Source: Caprimulgus europaeus (lineage: Eukaryota; Chordata; Aves; Caprimulgiformes; Caprimulgidae). From it: 64,000 bases of DNA. The notes beneath the pieces are model-generated. The model searched no databases, had not been told where the DNA came from, and saw only the letters and a list, made by a program, of their open reading frames with translations. The translations under genes and the position numbers were made by a program. The stretch covers positions 20,970,015 through 21,034,014 of the forward strand of contig OU015528.1 of the NCBI GenBank assembly GCA_907165065.1, given 5' to 3'. Shown one piece after another: positions 46,501-61,500 of the stretch (within the stretch, counting starts at the first letter, position 1; each line of letters starts with the position of its first letter).

Positions 46501-49500
46501 ATTGCGCATCTTTTGGATGCAGGGCTTGACTGATGGGGAAAGGCAGAGTGAAATGCAAACAGTGTCTCATTTCTTACCTTGTTTGTAGGTGCCTTGCCAG
46601 CAGTGGGAGCAGAGGAAGAGGAAGATGCTGAATCTCCCTGGGATTCTGAGGTACTTTCCATGAAGGACATGGGGGTTCCCACTGGGGCAGGAGGAGGAGG
46701 GTAAGAGTAAGATCCAGGAGCACTTGAGAGCTTGCTTGACATGGGCCCTACCATTGATTTCCTCTTTTTTCCTGCTTCTGCTATATGCTTGTAACTGGGA
46801 GCCCTGGAAAAACTACTGCTGTAGGCCAGCTGTTTGTTCAGGACTGTGATGAAAGCAGGCCAGGCTAATGACTTGGGTCTCATAGCAACTGGCCTTTGAG
46901 TTTGGTTTCTAATGTAGTATTGAAGCAGTGAAGTTAATCTTGGGATTGTCCTATGCTAGGGCAAGAGTTGGACTCGATGATCCTTGTGGGTCCCTTCCAA
47001 CTCGCAACATTCTATGGTTCTTTTGTTCTTAAAGTACTCTTGAGCTTTTCACAGGAGCTGGCAGGAGTGTTGCTTTTTCACCATACACCTCTATTCTGCT
47101 GACCTAGTCAGTGGTTGCCCTTAGGGTCTACAATCTAGATGGTTAGCTGCTTCTGAATAGATCCTTCCTACCTTTTGTAAGTGTACTTCGGCTCTTTTTG
47201 AAAGTCATGTTTAACAGAGGTACCGCACATGCTGGCTGTATTTGCCCTTTTAGTTCTTTCTGTCTGTGGTAGTGGGCTAGAAGAAAACGAGCAGGGTCTG
47301 TGACTAACCCCCTCTGCCTGCTCTTGTGAGGGAAAACGAACTCTTCCCTACCCCCTTCTTAAAAAAAAAAAAAAATCTTTTTTTTTTTTTTATTTTTTTA
47401 TTTTAGCTAGCCTTAGCTTCTGTAGGCTTTGCCTTGCTAGTCTGTCTTCAACCCTAATCACCCTTCTGATTGGAAGTAGCAATGTATTCACTGACTGCTG
47501 CAGGATACATGCCTAGGGAACGTAAGCACAGATGTTGAATGTTAAATAGAGGTTCAGTACTAAAGTTGGATCACCAGAAGCCTGCAGTTACTGGTGCACA
47601 GCCCACATCTTGAGTTACCATGTTAATTCTCTTTTGTGGTTATCCAGTTTGTCAAGTTTTATCAACATGATAAAATACTTTAGATGAGTTGTGTGTGTTT
47701 TCAGATCTTATGCAAAAACCTCACAACTGCTGTGATTTTCCAGTATACTTTGTCTTGATTTGTCCTTTCCAAAGGTCTTATCAAAGGCTTTTTTGTCTCT
47801 AATATACTTGATTCTATGCTATGCAAGTTGGCTTAGCGGGAGCTTTTTGCATAGTTGAAAATGCATTTGTACCAATTCCCATGCGTGTGTTTTAGGTTAT
47901 ACAGACGGATTCTGAAAGTCCCAGAAAAGCATCGCCCAGTGTGTTGCTCCCAGCTGCAGACAGACATGGAGCATGCTCACAGATTGTTTCAGGGGAACAC
48001 GACAATGGTAACTTCCTGGTGGCCTAAATGTTTGTCTGTAAGCATTTATAAGCTAAAGTGAACTTTTATCAGTGTCTGTCTTAGGAATGCTGTTATGATG
48101 TGGGTGTGCGCTATAGCAATGAAGTACTTACATTTGTTAATTAACACCAGTTATTACAGTGTGTGCTGGGCAGTTTATAAAGGAAGTTGCCTTGTTTGCA
48201 TTACGTGTGTTCTTCGGACGTGTTTGTATATTTTTTTATTCACATTCCTGTTGCACAGTGATGAAAGTATATGAGGTTTAGGACTGACCTGTCTGAAAAC
48301 TTAAAAATTCTTGGATGTTAATGCAACAGAAGAAAGCTATGATCTGATGAAGCATACATTATTTTCTCTAGCTTAATTTTTGATAGCTTTCTGTGACTAA
48401 AGTTCAGGTTTTGTTGCTACAGGTTTCTGCCTGTAGCTTGTGACACTCTCTCTTGAGCATCTTGAGCACAGGATGGCAAGGAAGTTTTGCTTTTGGGGTA
48501 GAAGTCTCTTCTGAAGGTTTTCTCCTTTAACAAATGGTGTGTCAATCCTGCTTATAGTTTTGGTACAGTAGAACACCTGAAGAAGCTAAACCAATTTTAG
48601 TTTAGTAAGCTCCTGATTTCTCTACCTTCCCCCTCAGCAGCACAGGGGGACAGGGAATGGGGGTTATAGTCAGTTCACCTCTGCTGCTCTTCTCAGCATG
48701 GAAGTCCAGGAACAAGATGTTCCAAAGCAAGCTTCCCATGGAGTCACAGGCTCTTTGGGCTCAGCTCTCCGCGCCGGCTTGGGGACATCCACAGGCTGCA
48801 GATGGGTCTCCAGGCCAGCGTACCCCCTCACCCCCACTCTGGCTTTGAGCAGCTCTGGCGATCTCAATTCCATCACACCTGTCCTCAGGCTCAGCTTTCC
48901 TGTTCCAGCGTGGAGTCCTCCATGGCCTACACGTGTGTATCTGCTCCACTGTTGAACTTCCATGGGCCGCAGGGACCTCCTTTCCCTCCTCCTCCATGCA
49001 GTTGAACTGGGTGCCTGACGTTCTCTGTCCTCCACCTTCTCCTCTTCCTGGCAATGAAGCTCTCTCTTTGGTTAGGCTGATGGTCAGCTTTTATTCATGT
49101 CAATGGCCTCTCCTCCAGGTTCACCTCACCGGCTTCTTTCTTCAAGACAGTCCTTGCCCTCCCAAATATGGATTTGCAGAGGTGTTTCTCTAGTGCTAAT
49201 TTAGCGCTAATTGGCTCAGTCTGGGCTGTGGGGTCTCTGCCTTGGAGCCAGGGGAGCTGTTGCTCTCACAAGATAGCCCCTTCCCTCACTACCAAAAAAC
49301 AACCCTTCCCCTCCCCCCACACACAAACTCAACACAGTATGGTAATCTTTCTAAGGTATTTCCGTACTGCTAGACCACAAATTTACTGAAATCAAATACT
49401 GAAGGGTTTTTAATGATTTTTTTTGTGTGTGTGTAAATATAAAAATTTTGCTGTGGAGCCATTCTTAGTAACATTGCATATACTTCTTTCATGGGAAGAC

Positions 49501-52500
49501 TCAGACTGTAAGATGACTGAAGTAGAGGATTTGAGGAAATATAGATGGGCCACTAGATTGTGTGGGTCTGGAAATTATTTAATGTTGGCCATCAGTTTAA
49601 AAAAAAGAAAAAGTATTTGGAACTATGCTATAAATGCAGATTACTACCAAACAACATTTATTTCTTTTGTTTCCTTGCAAGCTAAACCAGAATAATCTGA
49701 TGAGAACTATCTTGATTTTACCTCATTGAATGATACACGTACGAAGTTTCTTTATCTACACCTATGCTTTCTCTGTCTCATCTCTGGAAAGGAAAATACT
49801 CCTCAACATTAAATACTTGCAGGTTAATCACAGTCATAGTGCTGTTGAACTATTTTATGGTCATTCATTATAGCACACCAGCTTTGGCTTTTGAAATAAT
49901 CCTTTTGTAAAGCAAGATTCAGTTCTTCAAAAGGACCAAATATTTTTATCTTGTTCTGTTAACAAGCATGACCTTATTGCTTCACATGTATTGTCCTAGT
50001 TCTATGATTATTATTTTTTAAATCCAAGGTGCACAGTGGGAAGTATGCATTGTCCATTTCTTGTATACTAGTACAAATACTGTATGATGAGGTAAATTGA
50101 TGTTAGGTATTGTACTTTTGATGAAATAATGCTTGCAACTAATACTTAGTTGTAGAAACTACTGATGTTGAATAGAGTAAAAGATACCTTCAATTAAATA
50201 AAGTAACACTTCCCAAAACATTTTTCATCTTCAGGTTTTTTGGAGAAACCCATCAATACCCAGGTAAGTATTTGTTCCTATCAGACTGACTACTTCTTTT
50301 GCTCATTAAGTAGTACCTAGATACTTTGAATTTGTTTTTTTCATCATTGCATTGTGTGTCTCATAGCTGAAGACTCCTGAATCTGTTTTGGAAATTAATG
50401 AAACATCTCCTAAAATAAGGCAGCAGAAATCAGGTAATGTTCACTTCATGTGGTTCTGGGTTTACCTTCATAATCTTTCTGGATAGGAGTATTTAATAAA
50501 GCATCTGATTTATTTGTTTTGCAGATCTATTGGAGGAATTTGGTTTAGGAGATGCAGAGAATATTGAAGGTATTCACAATGGTTTTGTTGTAATGTTCTT
50601 TTATGCACAGACACATTGTACTTGCAAATTTTTCCTAATGTTAGATTAGTGGTTCTAGCAAGGTGTTCTGGGAGAAGGTCTACTGAAATATGCCTCTATG
50701 CATGTGTGTCTCCTCCCTCCTCTAGTCTACCATTCAACACTGTAAATATCCTTCCATGATGTAGGCTTTTTCCACCATACCTGCTGTCATCTCCCCTTTT
50801 CAGACAGTCCTGAAGTTTGCTTTCCTTCCAGTTTCTCAAAAAAGCCCATCCTGATATTCCTGATTCTCTGAACATGTGCTGTGGCTGATTCCAGGCTAGG
50901 GATCTGCAAGCTAAGCTGGCCAGGAGCTGCAGCTGAGACAGAAAGAATAATTCTTGTGCTCATATTGTAGCTATACTTAGCGGGAATTACTTGCCTGACA
51001 TCTCTCTATCTGTCTGGCAGTTGTTTTGAAACATATAGCAAATACATTCCTGTGAGGCTTCCTTCCCTTGTTTCTGGAAACTGACAGCAGGTTCAGAGGT
51101 AGGGGAAGGAAGTGGGGAAGAAAGACAAGGTGGGAGGAAATAACAGCGTCAGCATGTTGTCAGGAATTCTCTTTTTGTAAACAAGCCTAAAGATGAAACA
51201 GCTGGTTGGTCCACTATATATTGAAGAGAGGATATATATGACCTTAGCAGTTTTTTAGTTTCTTTGTTCTAATGTTTATTGACTTGCGTATTTTTTAATG
51301 AGATGAGAAACAATTCCCGATTCAGTTTTTAGAGTTTTTACAATCAGCTATTGAAACTGTGAGCCAGAGAGAGGTGAACAGATAGGTAGGCAAGTATGTG
51401 AACTTGCAGCTTCTAAGTACAGAATACAAGTAGTTCCAAGTTCTTTGGCATCCTTGTTTCAGGGGAGGGAAAAAAACCCCACCACAACGTTGTTCATTTG
51501 ACAATAATAGAGATTAAACTTCTCTCTAGGAAAAATACCCCTCTCCTCCTCCTCTTACTCTTCTCCTCCTCCTCTCGCTCCTCCCCTCGCTTTCATATTC
51601 ATAATGGATAAAGCAATAACAGGACCTCTTTTGCCCTTTATTTTGTGGTGGTAGTGTTTTTTGTAAGATGCATAGAGATTTGTTAAAAGTTGTTTAGTTA
51701 AAGCTTGAGTTTTGGTTTTGTCTATATTACACAGTAATGTGAAATGTTGTCCCACAGTGGAACAGTATGTTATATTGCAAACACAGAAAGGAAAGATTGC
51801 CTTTTCATAGCTCATTTTATGTCAGCTATTTTTCCTGTGTGTCTTTATTCATTTATGTCATGTTGGTTTTCACCTATATGTTATCTTGAAGATCAGGTGT
51901 TAAGAGGTACATCTGAAAATTTCTTTCAAACTTTTATGTTTGGATTTGGGTTTAAGCAATTTAGATGGCTTCAGCAAGGCATCATGATTCCTGCAACAAA
52001 TATTTCTAGCTCTAAAAGGGCTGAATGCTATCCTCCACAAGTTTATTTCATAAGTCTGGAAAACAGATACAGTATCTTGCACAATTAAATGTTAAATGAG
52101 AGATAAAATTTCCCATTCTATTTACTCTGTTACTCACTCAGTAATAACTTCTTAAAATCTATTTTTGGGTCAAAATTAAGTATTGGTGTTCTCATGTTTT
52201 CTGTATAGAAGAGTAGCTGCTTTGCACTGTAATCTGCAAAAAGTCATTATGTAACAGTTTATGAGAATGGAAATTTCAGAAGAGAGAGGAGAGGTAAAGG
52301 CTAATTGGAAAGAACACTAAAAGTCATCTTTTGATGCTAGCTAGAGAACAGGCAAAGTAAAAGGTCAGGTATTTGCATCTTTTGTATGCACATGGATTTC
52401 AGTATATTTGCATCTTAGGTACTAAGCCTCATACACCTAACCCTACTGCAGGTAATAAAATACATGCTAGTAATAAATGACTTGCAAAAATACTGGCGTT

Positions 52501-55500
52501 TAATTTACTTTGAATTTTTGATATACATTTTTGTAAACAGCAGGCTCTTCAGAAGCTTCTGCCAGTTTTATCAGTGTTTTAACTAAAAACTTCTCCCTGC
52601 ACTAAAAGTGAAAAAGTCTTGACAATGAGGAGTCATCACTCTTTCATAGTGTTAACAAAAGCCAATAATACAGAAAATAGTCATTAATTACTCCTCCAAG
52701 GAAAGAAGAAATTTTACTTGCAACAGTTAATGCGACTAGTTTATGTTTTTGAATTATTTCCAGTGGCTGGAAAAATAATTACTGATTAGAGTTACTGACA
52801 CAATGAGAACTGGAATTTTGCAGATGGAAGAATACTGTTGCATTTCATCTTTCCTGCCTTTTTCATTGTTCTGTGCCCATCATACAGAAATTTCAAGATT
52901 GATTAAACCCTGTAGAAAAGAAATCTTATGGGCTCCAAAGATCCTAAAATCTTATCTAAAGACAGAGACTTTGTACTTAAATAGCTGCTACTGAAAACTT
53001 TCTAGTTGACCATGATGAGCTAGACTGACTAGGAGTTGAGGTTGCTTTTGATTATAGCAGTATAGCACCTGATTTTAAAGTGTCTGTACTGTGAAACAGA
53101 ATCAAAAACTTTAAGACACCTACACACTCTGAACAGAGAATGTGATTTGCATATTTAGAAGGCCAGTACAAAACTCTGGGTGCTGGCAGGTCTGCTTTTG
53201 TACAGTTGACCAGAAAAGCTTATTCGGTCTGTGTTGTGCAGTATTCTTCAGGAAAGGTGTTACAGCTCTCCTGCATCCACAGGGTACTTGTATTTGAAGC
53301 AAAATACTATCTTTTAAGCAAAATTGTAGTGTCTGTGTTACATGGTGGGAGTGCTCACACACATCAGGCTGTATAGAAAGCTCTGTGTGTGTTGCAGTTT
53401 GCAACCTGAATTAACATTGATGAAGTGACAGAAGAAATGCAATAAGCACACCTTTATGGAAACAGTGTAGGAGCAGTCCTGGTTGACCCCCCCTCCTGCT
53501 GTACTTGAAGTGGAGAGGCTTCTAGGAGTAGTAGAAACTCCGAGCCCACTGGTGTGTCTAGACTCCTGTCATTCTAGGAGGTACTGTTAGCACCCAAGAG
53601 CCTTATGTGCAAATTACCACCATATTGGTGCCTGTCTGTGCCTAGTTCTGCTCTCCAGAGTTCTTTTCCTTTTGTTTTCTGATAGGATGTTACAAATTGG
53701 TGTGACATCTGTGCAGATGTTTCTCTTGGATTTCATCAGACTCAAATGCTTCTGGCCACCCCTTCCAGCTGGCATTCCCAGAACTGTATGCTCAGTGAGG
53801 GAGGGCCTTGCTGGTTCAGATTATCCCGCCACATTACAATTCTAGTAAGAGGGATAAGGGCCCATCTACAAAAACTGTATGTAACTATTGGAGGAAAGGA
53901 AGACGTTGATCTCCAAATTGTGGAGGTTATTTGTATAGGAACTAAGTGTTTACTTATTCCAAGCATCTTGGTATTAATAATTTGTGACACTCTACAGTAC
54001 CTTCCATGGTGCTATCTACACATATTCCTTAACCACCGGCCCATCTGTCCTGTATTTCTAATGCTGGTTGAAGCCTTCATCTTCACCAGCAAAGAGCTTG
54101 GTATTGGGATACCTACAAGCATCAGTAAAGGCTAAAAGTACTCTGTGATCTTGGGAAAACAAGAAAAAGAGAAAAATGCCTGTTTTCCTTATAGAATATT
54201 ATTGTTAGATAATCATTAATTATTGTTGTTATCATTATCTTTAAGAGTCATCAGACTGTCTGAAATGCATCATGGTCATCAATAGACCATCATAACAACC
54301 CTGTGAAATAAGTGCTGTCAGCCCACTAATGACTAATGTGTGTTGGAATAAATGCCTTGCGCTAAAATACCCAAAAAACAAATCTACAAAAAATATAGGA
54401 AGTTGCACCCACCAATGATTATGGTGGGAGGAGAATGTTATTTCACACTGTGTAACTTAAGGTTAAAATCAGCCTCTGGAGACTTGTATGGCTGAGGAGC
54501 TTAGCTTCCCAATTCAGATGAACAAGTTGTAACTTTACCTAAGCTTGTATATAATGTAATCACCTTTAAGAAATTAAAACTTGCAAAAGGAGTCGCCTAA
54601 AGCAGAAAATGCCAGAAGGGAGGTTGGCTCTGTGACTCATTAGTACTGGACTCTTTTGTATTTTTATGATGATACCTATTTTCTCCCTGTCTTGCTCACT
54701 TTTCTTGTAAGAAGAGCATTGTGTCCTTCTTTAGCAGTGAAGCTTTATGTATAGAAAAGCTATTACACAGAATCACAGAACGTTGGGGATTGGAAGGGAC
54801 CTCAAAAGATTGTCTTGTTCAACCCCCTTGTGAGAGCAGGATCACCTACAGTAGGTCACACAGGAACATGTCCAGGTGGGTTTTGAATGTCTCCAGAGAA
54901 GACTCCACAACCTCTCTGGGCAGCCTGTTCCAGTGGCCTGTCACTCTCACAGTAAAAAAGTTTTTCCTTATGTTTACATGGAACCTCCTATGCCCCAGCT
55001 TACACCCGTTGCCCCTTGTCCTATCATTGGATATCACTGAGAAGAGCCTGGCTCCATCCTCCTGACACTCACCCTTCATATATTTATAAACATTAATGAG
55101 ATCACCCCTCAGTCTCCTCTCCTCCAAGCTAAAGAGACGCAGCTCCCTCAGCCTTTCCTCATAAGGGAGATGCTCCACTCCCTTAATCGTCTTTGTGGCT
55201 CTGTGCTGGACTCTTTCAAGCACTTCCCTGTCCTTCTTGAACTGGAACAGGAAAGGAGGTGCAAGGTAATTAAAGTGAAAATCCTCTATCTCTGTTTTAA
55301 GATGCCATACTTGAGCTGCTGGGACTTGTTTCTTTCTGAATATTTGATACTTCAAAGTGTTCAGTTCCACACAAACAATGACAATGAGTTGCTGCTTCTA
55401 AATTGTGTCTGGGCCTATCTGTAGTGCAATTCTCGGACGTAACAGAGATTCAAGATAGGCACTCCCTAATGGGGGGCTCAGACTGAGTGACTGCTTCTGA

Positions 55501-58500
55501 GGAGTTTGTGACCTGTCCAATATTACTTAGAGTTTCTAAGAGAGGAAAGAATGTAATCCAGTTTTCAACAGTACAAGTGAAACTTCTGGATCATGGATTG
55601 TTTCCCAACATTTCACAAGCCTGTCGTTCATTCAGTGTCCCATCCATGTCTTCTGCAGCAGATGAGGCAGCGTTTTGACTAAAATACTCAGTCCTGATCC
55701 ATGTCTAGAGACAGATTTGTTTCATGCATGGAGTAAAGCTAGGCCTTCAAGATTTCAAGCCTGTGATTTTGTTGTTTGTGTTTTTCTGTGCACAACACAG
55801 GGAAATTAAAATTGCTGGAGAAATTCAGCATGTCAGATAGAGATCAATCACCTTTAAGAAACAGGAATGGTTATTTGTGATCATTTATAGTGATTTTCAG
55901 CAAATTTCCTTTAGATATTAAAAAGTAAAATGCCCTGGAAGATAGGAATTCATACAGATGCATCTTAAAACTGTATCATGATAATTTTCTCTCTAGGAGC
56001 TCATAAGTTTGAGGGGATATGTTATTTTGTGCTAAGAATTTTTTCACAAATACAATGATTCAAGATGCACTCTAGGTGTAAATAAGTACTATTAAGTAAT
56101 GCTGGTTATAAAAAATATGTTTTTCACTGTAGGTGAGTACTCAGGATCTACCTTTCATATGTCATCATCAGCTGAAAAAGAAGACATCAAGGATGCAGTT
56201 GAAAACTATGGAGTGCAGGTATGTAAAACCTATTTTTAATTAGAGTTTGAATTGGGAAATTGTATCGTACACTAAGGTAAAGAAAACTTAACAGTCAGTA
56301 AGTAATGCTGAGGGGAGAGTCCTGTAAATGCAAGTTCTATTACAGTCTGAAGTAAAGTTGGATACAGTCTTCTTACGATGGGGTAGAATCCTTGTCGTTA
56401 CATTGAATACTTCCTGTTACACTGACTTGTTTCCATCTGGTTTGCTTAAATTTTGGTCAGTGTTTTTTTTTCTTTTGTGCAAGTGCTGAGAAACAGTGCA
56501 GTCAAATGCGTTTTTTTTTCCGTATGCAAAATGCACATTAAAATAAAGAGGGAGATTTGTCTGTAATATGCTGATCTGTTTGATTAGACATGCCTCCTCT
56601 TTGTAAGAGAAAGATCAAACAAAAAAACTTGAAATTTGGTGACCTTTCTGATACTTTCCTTGCCTCTGCAAAATATGTACTTGTTTTGCCACAACAAACA
56701 CTTATTAACCACATTGGTTATTAAGTGTTTGAAAATGATTATTTTCAGTGGGCATTGTAGAGGGGAATAAGGCAGGTATCCTGTTTGTGTTGGGTGTACA
56801 GGACAGGGTTGGATACAGGGATCTGGAGTCTTCTGTAATACCTCAAGGGATAGTGGAGCAAATTATTTCCACCCCACACACAGGCACCATGAAAGAAGCA
56901 CATAATTTTAACTGACAGAGCACAGAACTTAAGCCTGTTGGAAGGTGGTAGTAGTTGGGCAATGAACTTGGGAATGGAGAGGTCGAGACAGATGGTGGCT
57001 GGCTGATGTGCTCCTTCCCTGTTCTGAAAGGAGGAATTTTTGCAGAGGGAGAAAAGGGCCTGGCTAACAAGAAAAGAGAGTGAAGATTTGGATGGTCTTA
57101 GCCCATTGGGACACCAAAGCTGCAGGCCCTATTTAGAAGTCACTATGAGCTAAGGAGGCATGTGGACAGGGAGCATGTTGGGAGGAGTGTGACACATGGC
57201 AGGACCAGTCAGGACTGTTGAGGAACAGAGCATTGCGTGGAGACATGAGGAAGCTGGGTGGGATTGAGACATAGTACTTTTTTCATACAACCTTGGGTTC
57301 CTAATTTTGGCATGAGGGAAGGAATGGACAGGTTGCCCTAATAAATGCTTTTACTTGGAGCTTGGAATTAAATTTAATATTTCTGAATCTTGGGTGAAGA
57401 AATAGTCCTAACTTATCCAATTCTCTATGTGATGGACATAGCTTATGTCCATCCAAAAGCTTATCATTTTCATTCACATTGTATTAGCTTAGCTGTCAGG
57501 GGACTGTAAAATGCTGGAGGAAGGAGGGTGAGAAAATGCAGGCAGTTACAATGAAAAATGGCATTAAAGCAATAAAACATGAAAAAATAAATTGCTTTAT
57601 TACAAATGCCACCAGTTATAGAAAGCGGGCAGGCTAAAAGGTAAAAGCAACCCTAATGTCTGGACAAATCTAATCCAAGAAAAGCTGTTGTCTCTAAAGT
57701 AAATCCTTCTATTTTTAAGTAAATTACAATCCAGTGAAACTTTTGTTTAGTATCCCTTGGTTTTTATTACAAAAATTATTTTTAAAATGTCTTATTTCTG
57801 CTATATGATAGGATGAGTTTGCAACAGAAATTACCTAGATTAACTGTAACTTCCTTTTTCTTGGTAATCTTTCTGTCTGTACCTGTTTACTTAAGGGTAA
57901 ATATATTTTAGAAACTACCAACTTGATAGAAAAAACAACACATGAAAATCTGACTGACAAAGCAGAAATTTCACTTCAGGAAGCTCTAGCAGAAAATGAG
58001 GAATCGCACAGTGCTGACAAGCAGTTAAGTCTAAAGCCTTGGGAAGAAAGATATGAAAGAATGTGGGTTGAAAATGAGAAAAGGGAATTGAAAACAAATT
58101 TTAAAAACATTACAGCAGAGCTGAAGCAGCTGTTTGGTGAAATTAATGAAACTGGGAAAACTACTTCCCTTGTGGACGAAATGTCAGAAGATGGCTTCAG
58201 TGAAGAACTGAAGAGTTCTCGTGTTTCATCTCATGAAACAGAATCAAGTAAGTTAGAAAGTAAAGGTGAATTTGGAGATATTAAACTTTTAGGTGGAAAA
58301 GTACCCAAAATGGAAATTTTAATTCCAAGTCTTGGTGTCCTTCCTGATCAAAATAACTTAAATGCAAACATGGAAGATACCTGGAGTACACATGAAGAAG
58401 ATGGCACAAACAATACAGATAAAGCAAAGGTGCCGCTAGCAAAGGGAGAGGAAAAGAAAATGCCTACTATGGAAATGGAAGAGAATGAAAATGGAAGTAG

Positions 58501-61500
58501 TAGAAATGCAGAGGGAAGTCCTGAATACTCCCCAAGGCATAGATTAAAAACAAGTATTTCGGATAATGTTTCTAATATTCTTCCTAAAATAAGACCTGTT
58601 TCTGCAAGTGATGAAAACACACTTTTTGTAACAGAGAGGAAACTTGGAAAAGACTCTGAATTTAATGATGATGTTCCCAGGGACTGCCTTATCCACAATA
58701 ATAAAATAGGAGAAACAGAAGCTGAAAGTCTTTTTGCAAATGCTCAGCAATCATGTGGCATGTTGAAAAGGAATCTTGATGAAGAACTGAAAAAAGATAT
58801 GGAAAGATTTAAGAGTAAGGTAGGAATGCTGCAAATAGTATTCCTGGCTTTGGAGAAAGAGAAGGTACAGCTGCAAAAAGAGGTAGAAGTTCACCTGCTA
58901 CTCCTTATTCTTTAGTCTTTCTTCATACCAATGGTCCTGTTCACTTTAGCTATTCATCATTAAGGGAAGATGCTTTGTGCGAATTGGTTTTTATTTTAAT
59001 GGAAATACATTATTTACATTTAAAGAGAGCAGTGGAGAGTTGTCCTTTTCCCCATTTTTGGAAAATACAGAATGCATTATTGTTCTAGTTTAACAATAGG
59101 TGGCACTCATTTTCAGTGTAAGTAGTTATCACTTCATTGACATAAAAAGAAATGCACACAATTACATCAGTTCTGATTCTGAATCAAAGAATGAAAATAG
59201 CTTCTGAACAGGGTCTTGACTAATCTATTCATTTGCTGTGATTTCTGCATGGTGTGTCTTCAGTGCCCTTCACTAAAATTTCTGTTTGCTATCAAACCAT
59301 TTCTGCCTGTGGCTTTGGAATCTTCCCCACCCCTCCATCTCCATTAAGGAGGCAGTAGCCCAGCACACTTGCATTTCATTTTTTCTGAACTAACTAATTT
59401 TTCTGAACTAAACTAACACTGTGCAATCTTTCTAATTCTTTGTCCATCAGTAACGCTTTCACATTTTTGTTGTTCATGTTTTAAGATACACTATTGCTTT
59501 CTTTCTAAGGGCTATGTTTTTGCTATATCTTTAATCATGAGTGAAATCAAAGTACTTTCAGTTACTTAATATACTTTGTAGTGTAATGTTGTGAAAACGC
59601 TTCTCTATATTTTTTTTTTCATTTTACATTATTTCAGCAGTAAAACCTGAATTATACAATCTTGGATATTGTGTTTCTTCTAGAAATACTGAGAAATATA
59701 TGAAGCTTAACTTTCTTTTTATAGGTTGAGAAGGAAAAAAGCAAACAAAGATGTTTCAAAATGCAGGAGGTGGTGAAACAGGAAGATCTTGACAAATTAA
59801 ATACACCACCAGGCAACGTTACTAATCAGCAAATGAAACAAAAGCTTACTCTAAGGAAGAGTGACTGTTTGAAAATGGAGAATGAAAACACTATAGAAGA
59901 AAAAGACAAAAAGAACCTTTCATCTGAGGAGAGACCAAAATTTATTAAAATGCCAATGAAGGGGTAAACTAAGGAAATAATCTGATTTTTATTTGTAGTA
60001 CTACTTGTGTATCTTTTAGGTTTTCTAATATTGTAGTAGTTGAAGTATTTTTCTCAGTGCTGAGAGCCATACTGAGTAGCCCACTGCTTCTCAAACATTT
60101 AAGAAGCAAAAAAATTTTTAGAAAAAAGTAAGCTCATGTTGGAAGTTCAAATTTATTACCTGCTTTTCAAAAAGAAAAAAATAACCAACCAAATTCCATT
60201 GGGTTTCCTTGTCACTACTGAGGCAAAACACATCTTCAGAACCAGAGTTAAAACTGGAAAAAACAGGGGTTTTTGTAGGAAATGACCATCCAGAAGAGAA
60301 AGGTAGAAACTTGCAGTTTACTTTACTTTCTCCCTTTTCTATTTGATTTTAGTGATCTCCATGAGTTCATGTTCAGATGCTCTTTCAGGAAAAGGGAAAA
60401 GATGATATTACCAAACTGATCTCAAAAGTTTAAAGAAGGCATAGATATTTTTGTGTAACCCTAAGCAGGCATTTTTTCCTGTCTGTCCTTCAAAGGAATC
60501 TGTGCTCTAGGAAATTCCTCTAATAGAGATATTAGATAGATTCAGGGAAGCTGGAATGTATCTCAGATTCCACATTTCCCCCTCATTCCTAGGATAATGT
60601 TTTTTAAATATTTGGGTATCTTCCATGATATTTGGAGTCATGTCTGTGTTTTATCATATAAATTTTTTCTCAGTTGTTTCTGGACATCATCATGTCTGTT
60701 TTACAGAAATATTTAGCTTTAGCTTCTCATCTGGTGATTTCTTTTTTTTCTTTCTGTTTAATGTAGTAAATTTGCCCTGAATGCCAAAGTTGCAAAGAAA
60801 AATAAAAGACAGACTTCAAAGCAGAGGACTAATCAGCAGATGAGCACTTCCAGTGGGAATCATTTTCAAGTACCAGATGACAGCACTTTCAGTGAAACAT
60901 CTCAAGATGAAGGAAGGTACTGAATATAAGGAGTGTTATAAATAAAACTTACTTAATGATAAAAATTGACCTGAAAGCTAAAGGTAAGTTTTGTAAACCT
61001 GATGTATACAATGATTCTTGTTCTTTCATGTGACAATACTACCTGATGCCCTTTCCTGCTCAAAAACACTACTTCTTTGCTTAGAGTGCTTTGAACATAG
61101 TAGCCAAGTTAATGATAGTCAGATGTGCACGGATTCTGAATAATTACCTGAGTGTGTGCATGTGCGTAAATATATATACATATATATCTATTTTATATTT
61201 TTTTAAAAGGAGAGGAGAGACTTATAAAAAAGAAAATTACTCTTTCACTGCAGGTATCTCAGGTTTTTCTGCCTTTCCCCCCCTCCCCAAACCCGAGTTA
61301 TGTTGCCTTCCAACTTTTTGCCCACCCTGAATTTACCTGTGTGAGAGGCAAGTGGGAAACAGAAGGTGCTGACACTATGCAAGCGCTGTTCAGCAAGAGC
61401 GAAAACACTGGTGTGTTATCAACACTGTTTTAGTCAGAAATCTAACACACACAGCACTGTGTGCTCTGCTGTAAAGAAAAGTAATGCCGTCCCAGCCAGA

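Larger units (their letters stand above)
50570..56132 (+). other. ANKRD26: ANKRD26 intron 17
   Basis: 5.6 kb. Holds a CTCCTC-rich low-complexity stretch (51537-51595) and a reversed CR1 (54768-55246). No further exon was recognised in the remainder. Confidence 0.8.

Noticed and set aside
48670-49054. Minus-strand ORFs of 97-121 residues
   Set aside because: They fall inside the reversed ERVL LTR fragment and resemble translations of the same LTR repeats elsewhere in the window.
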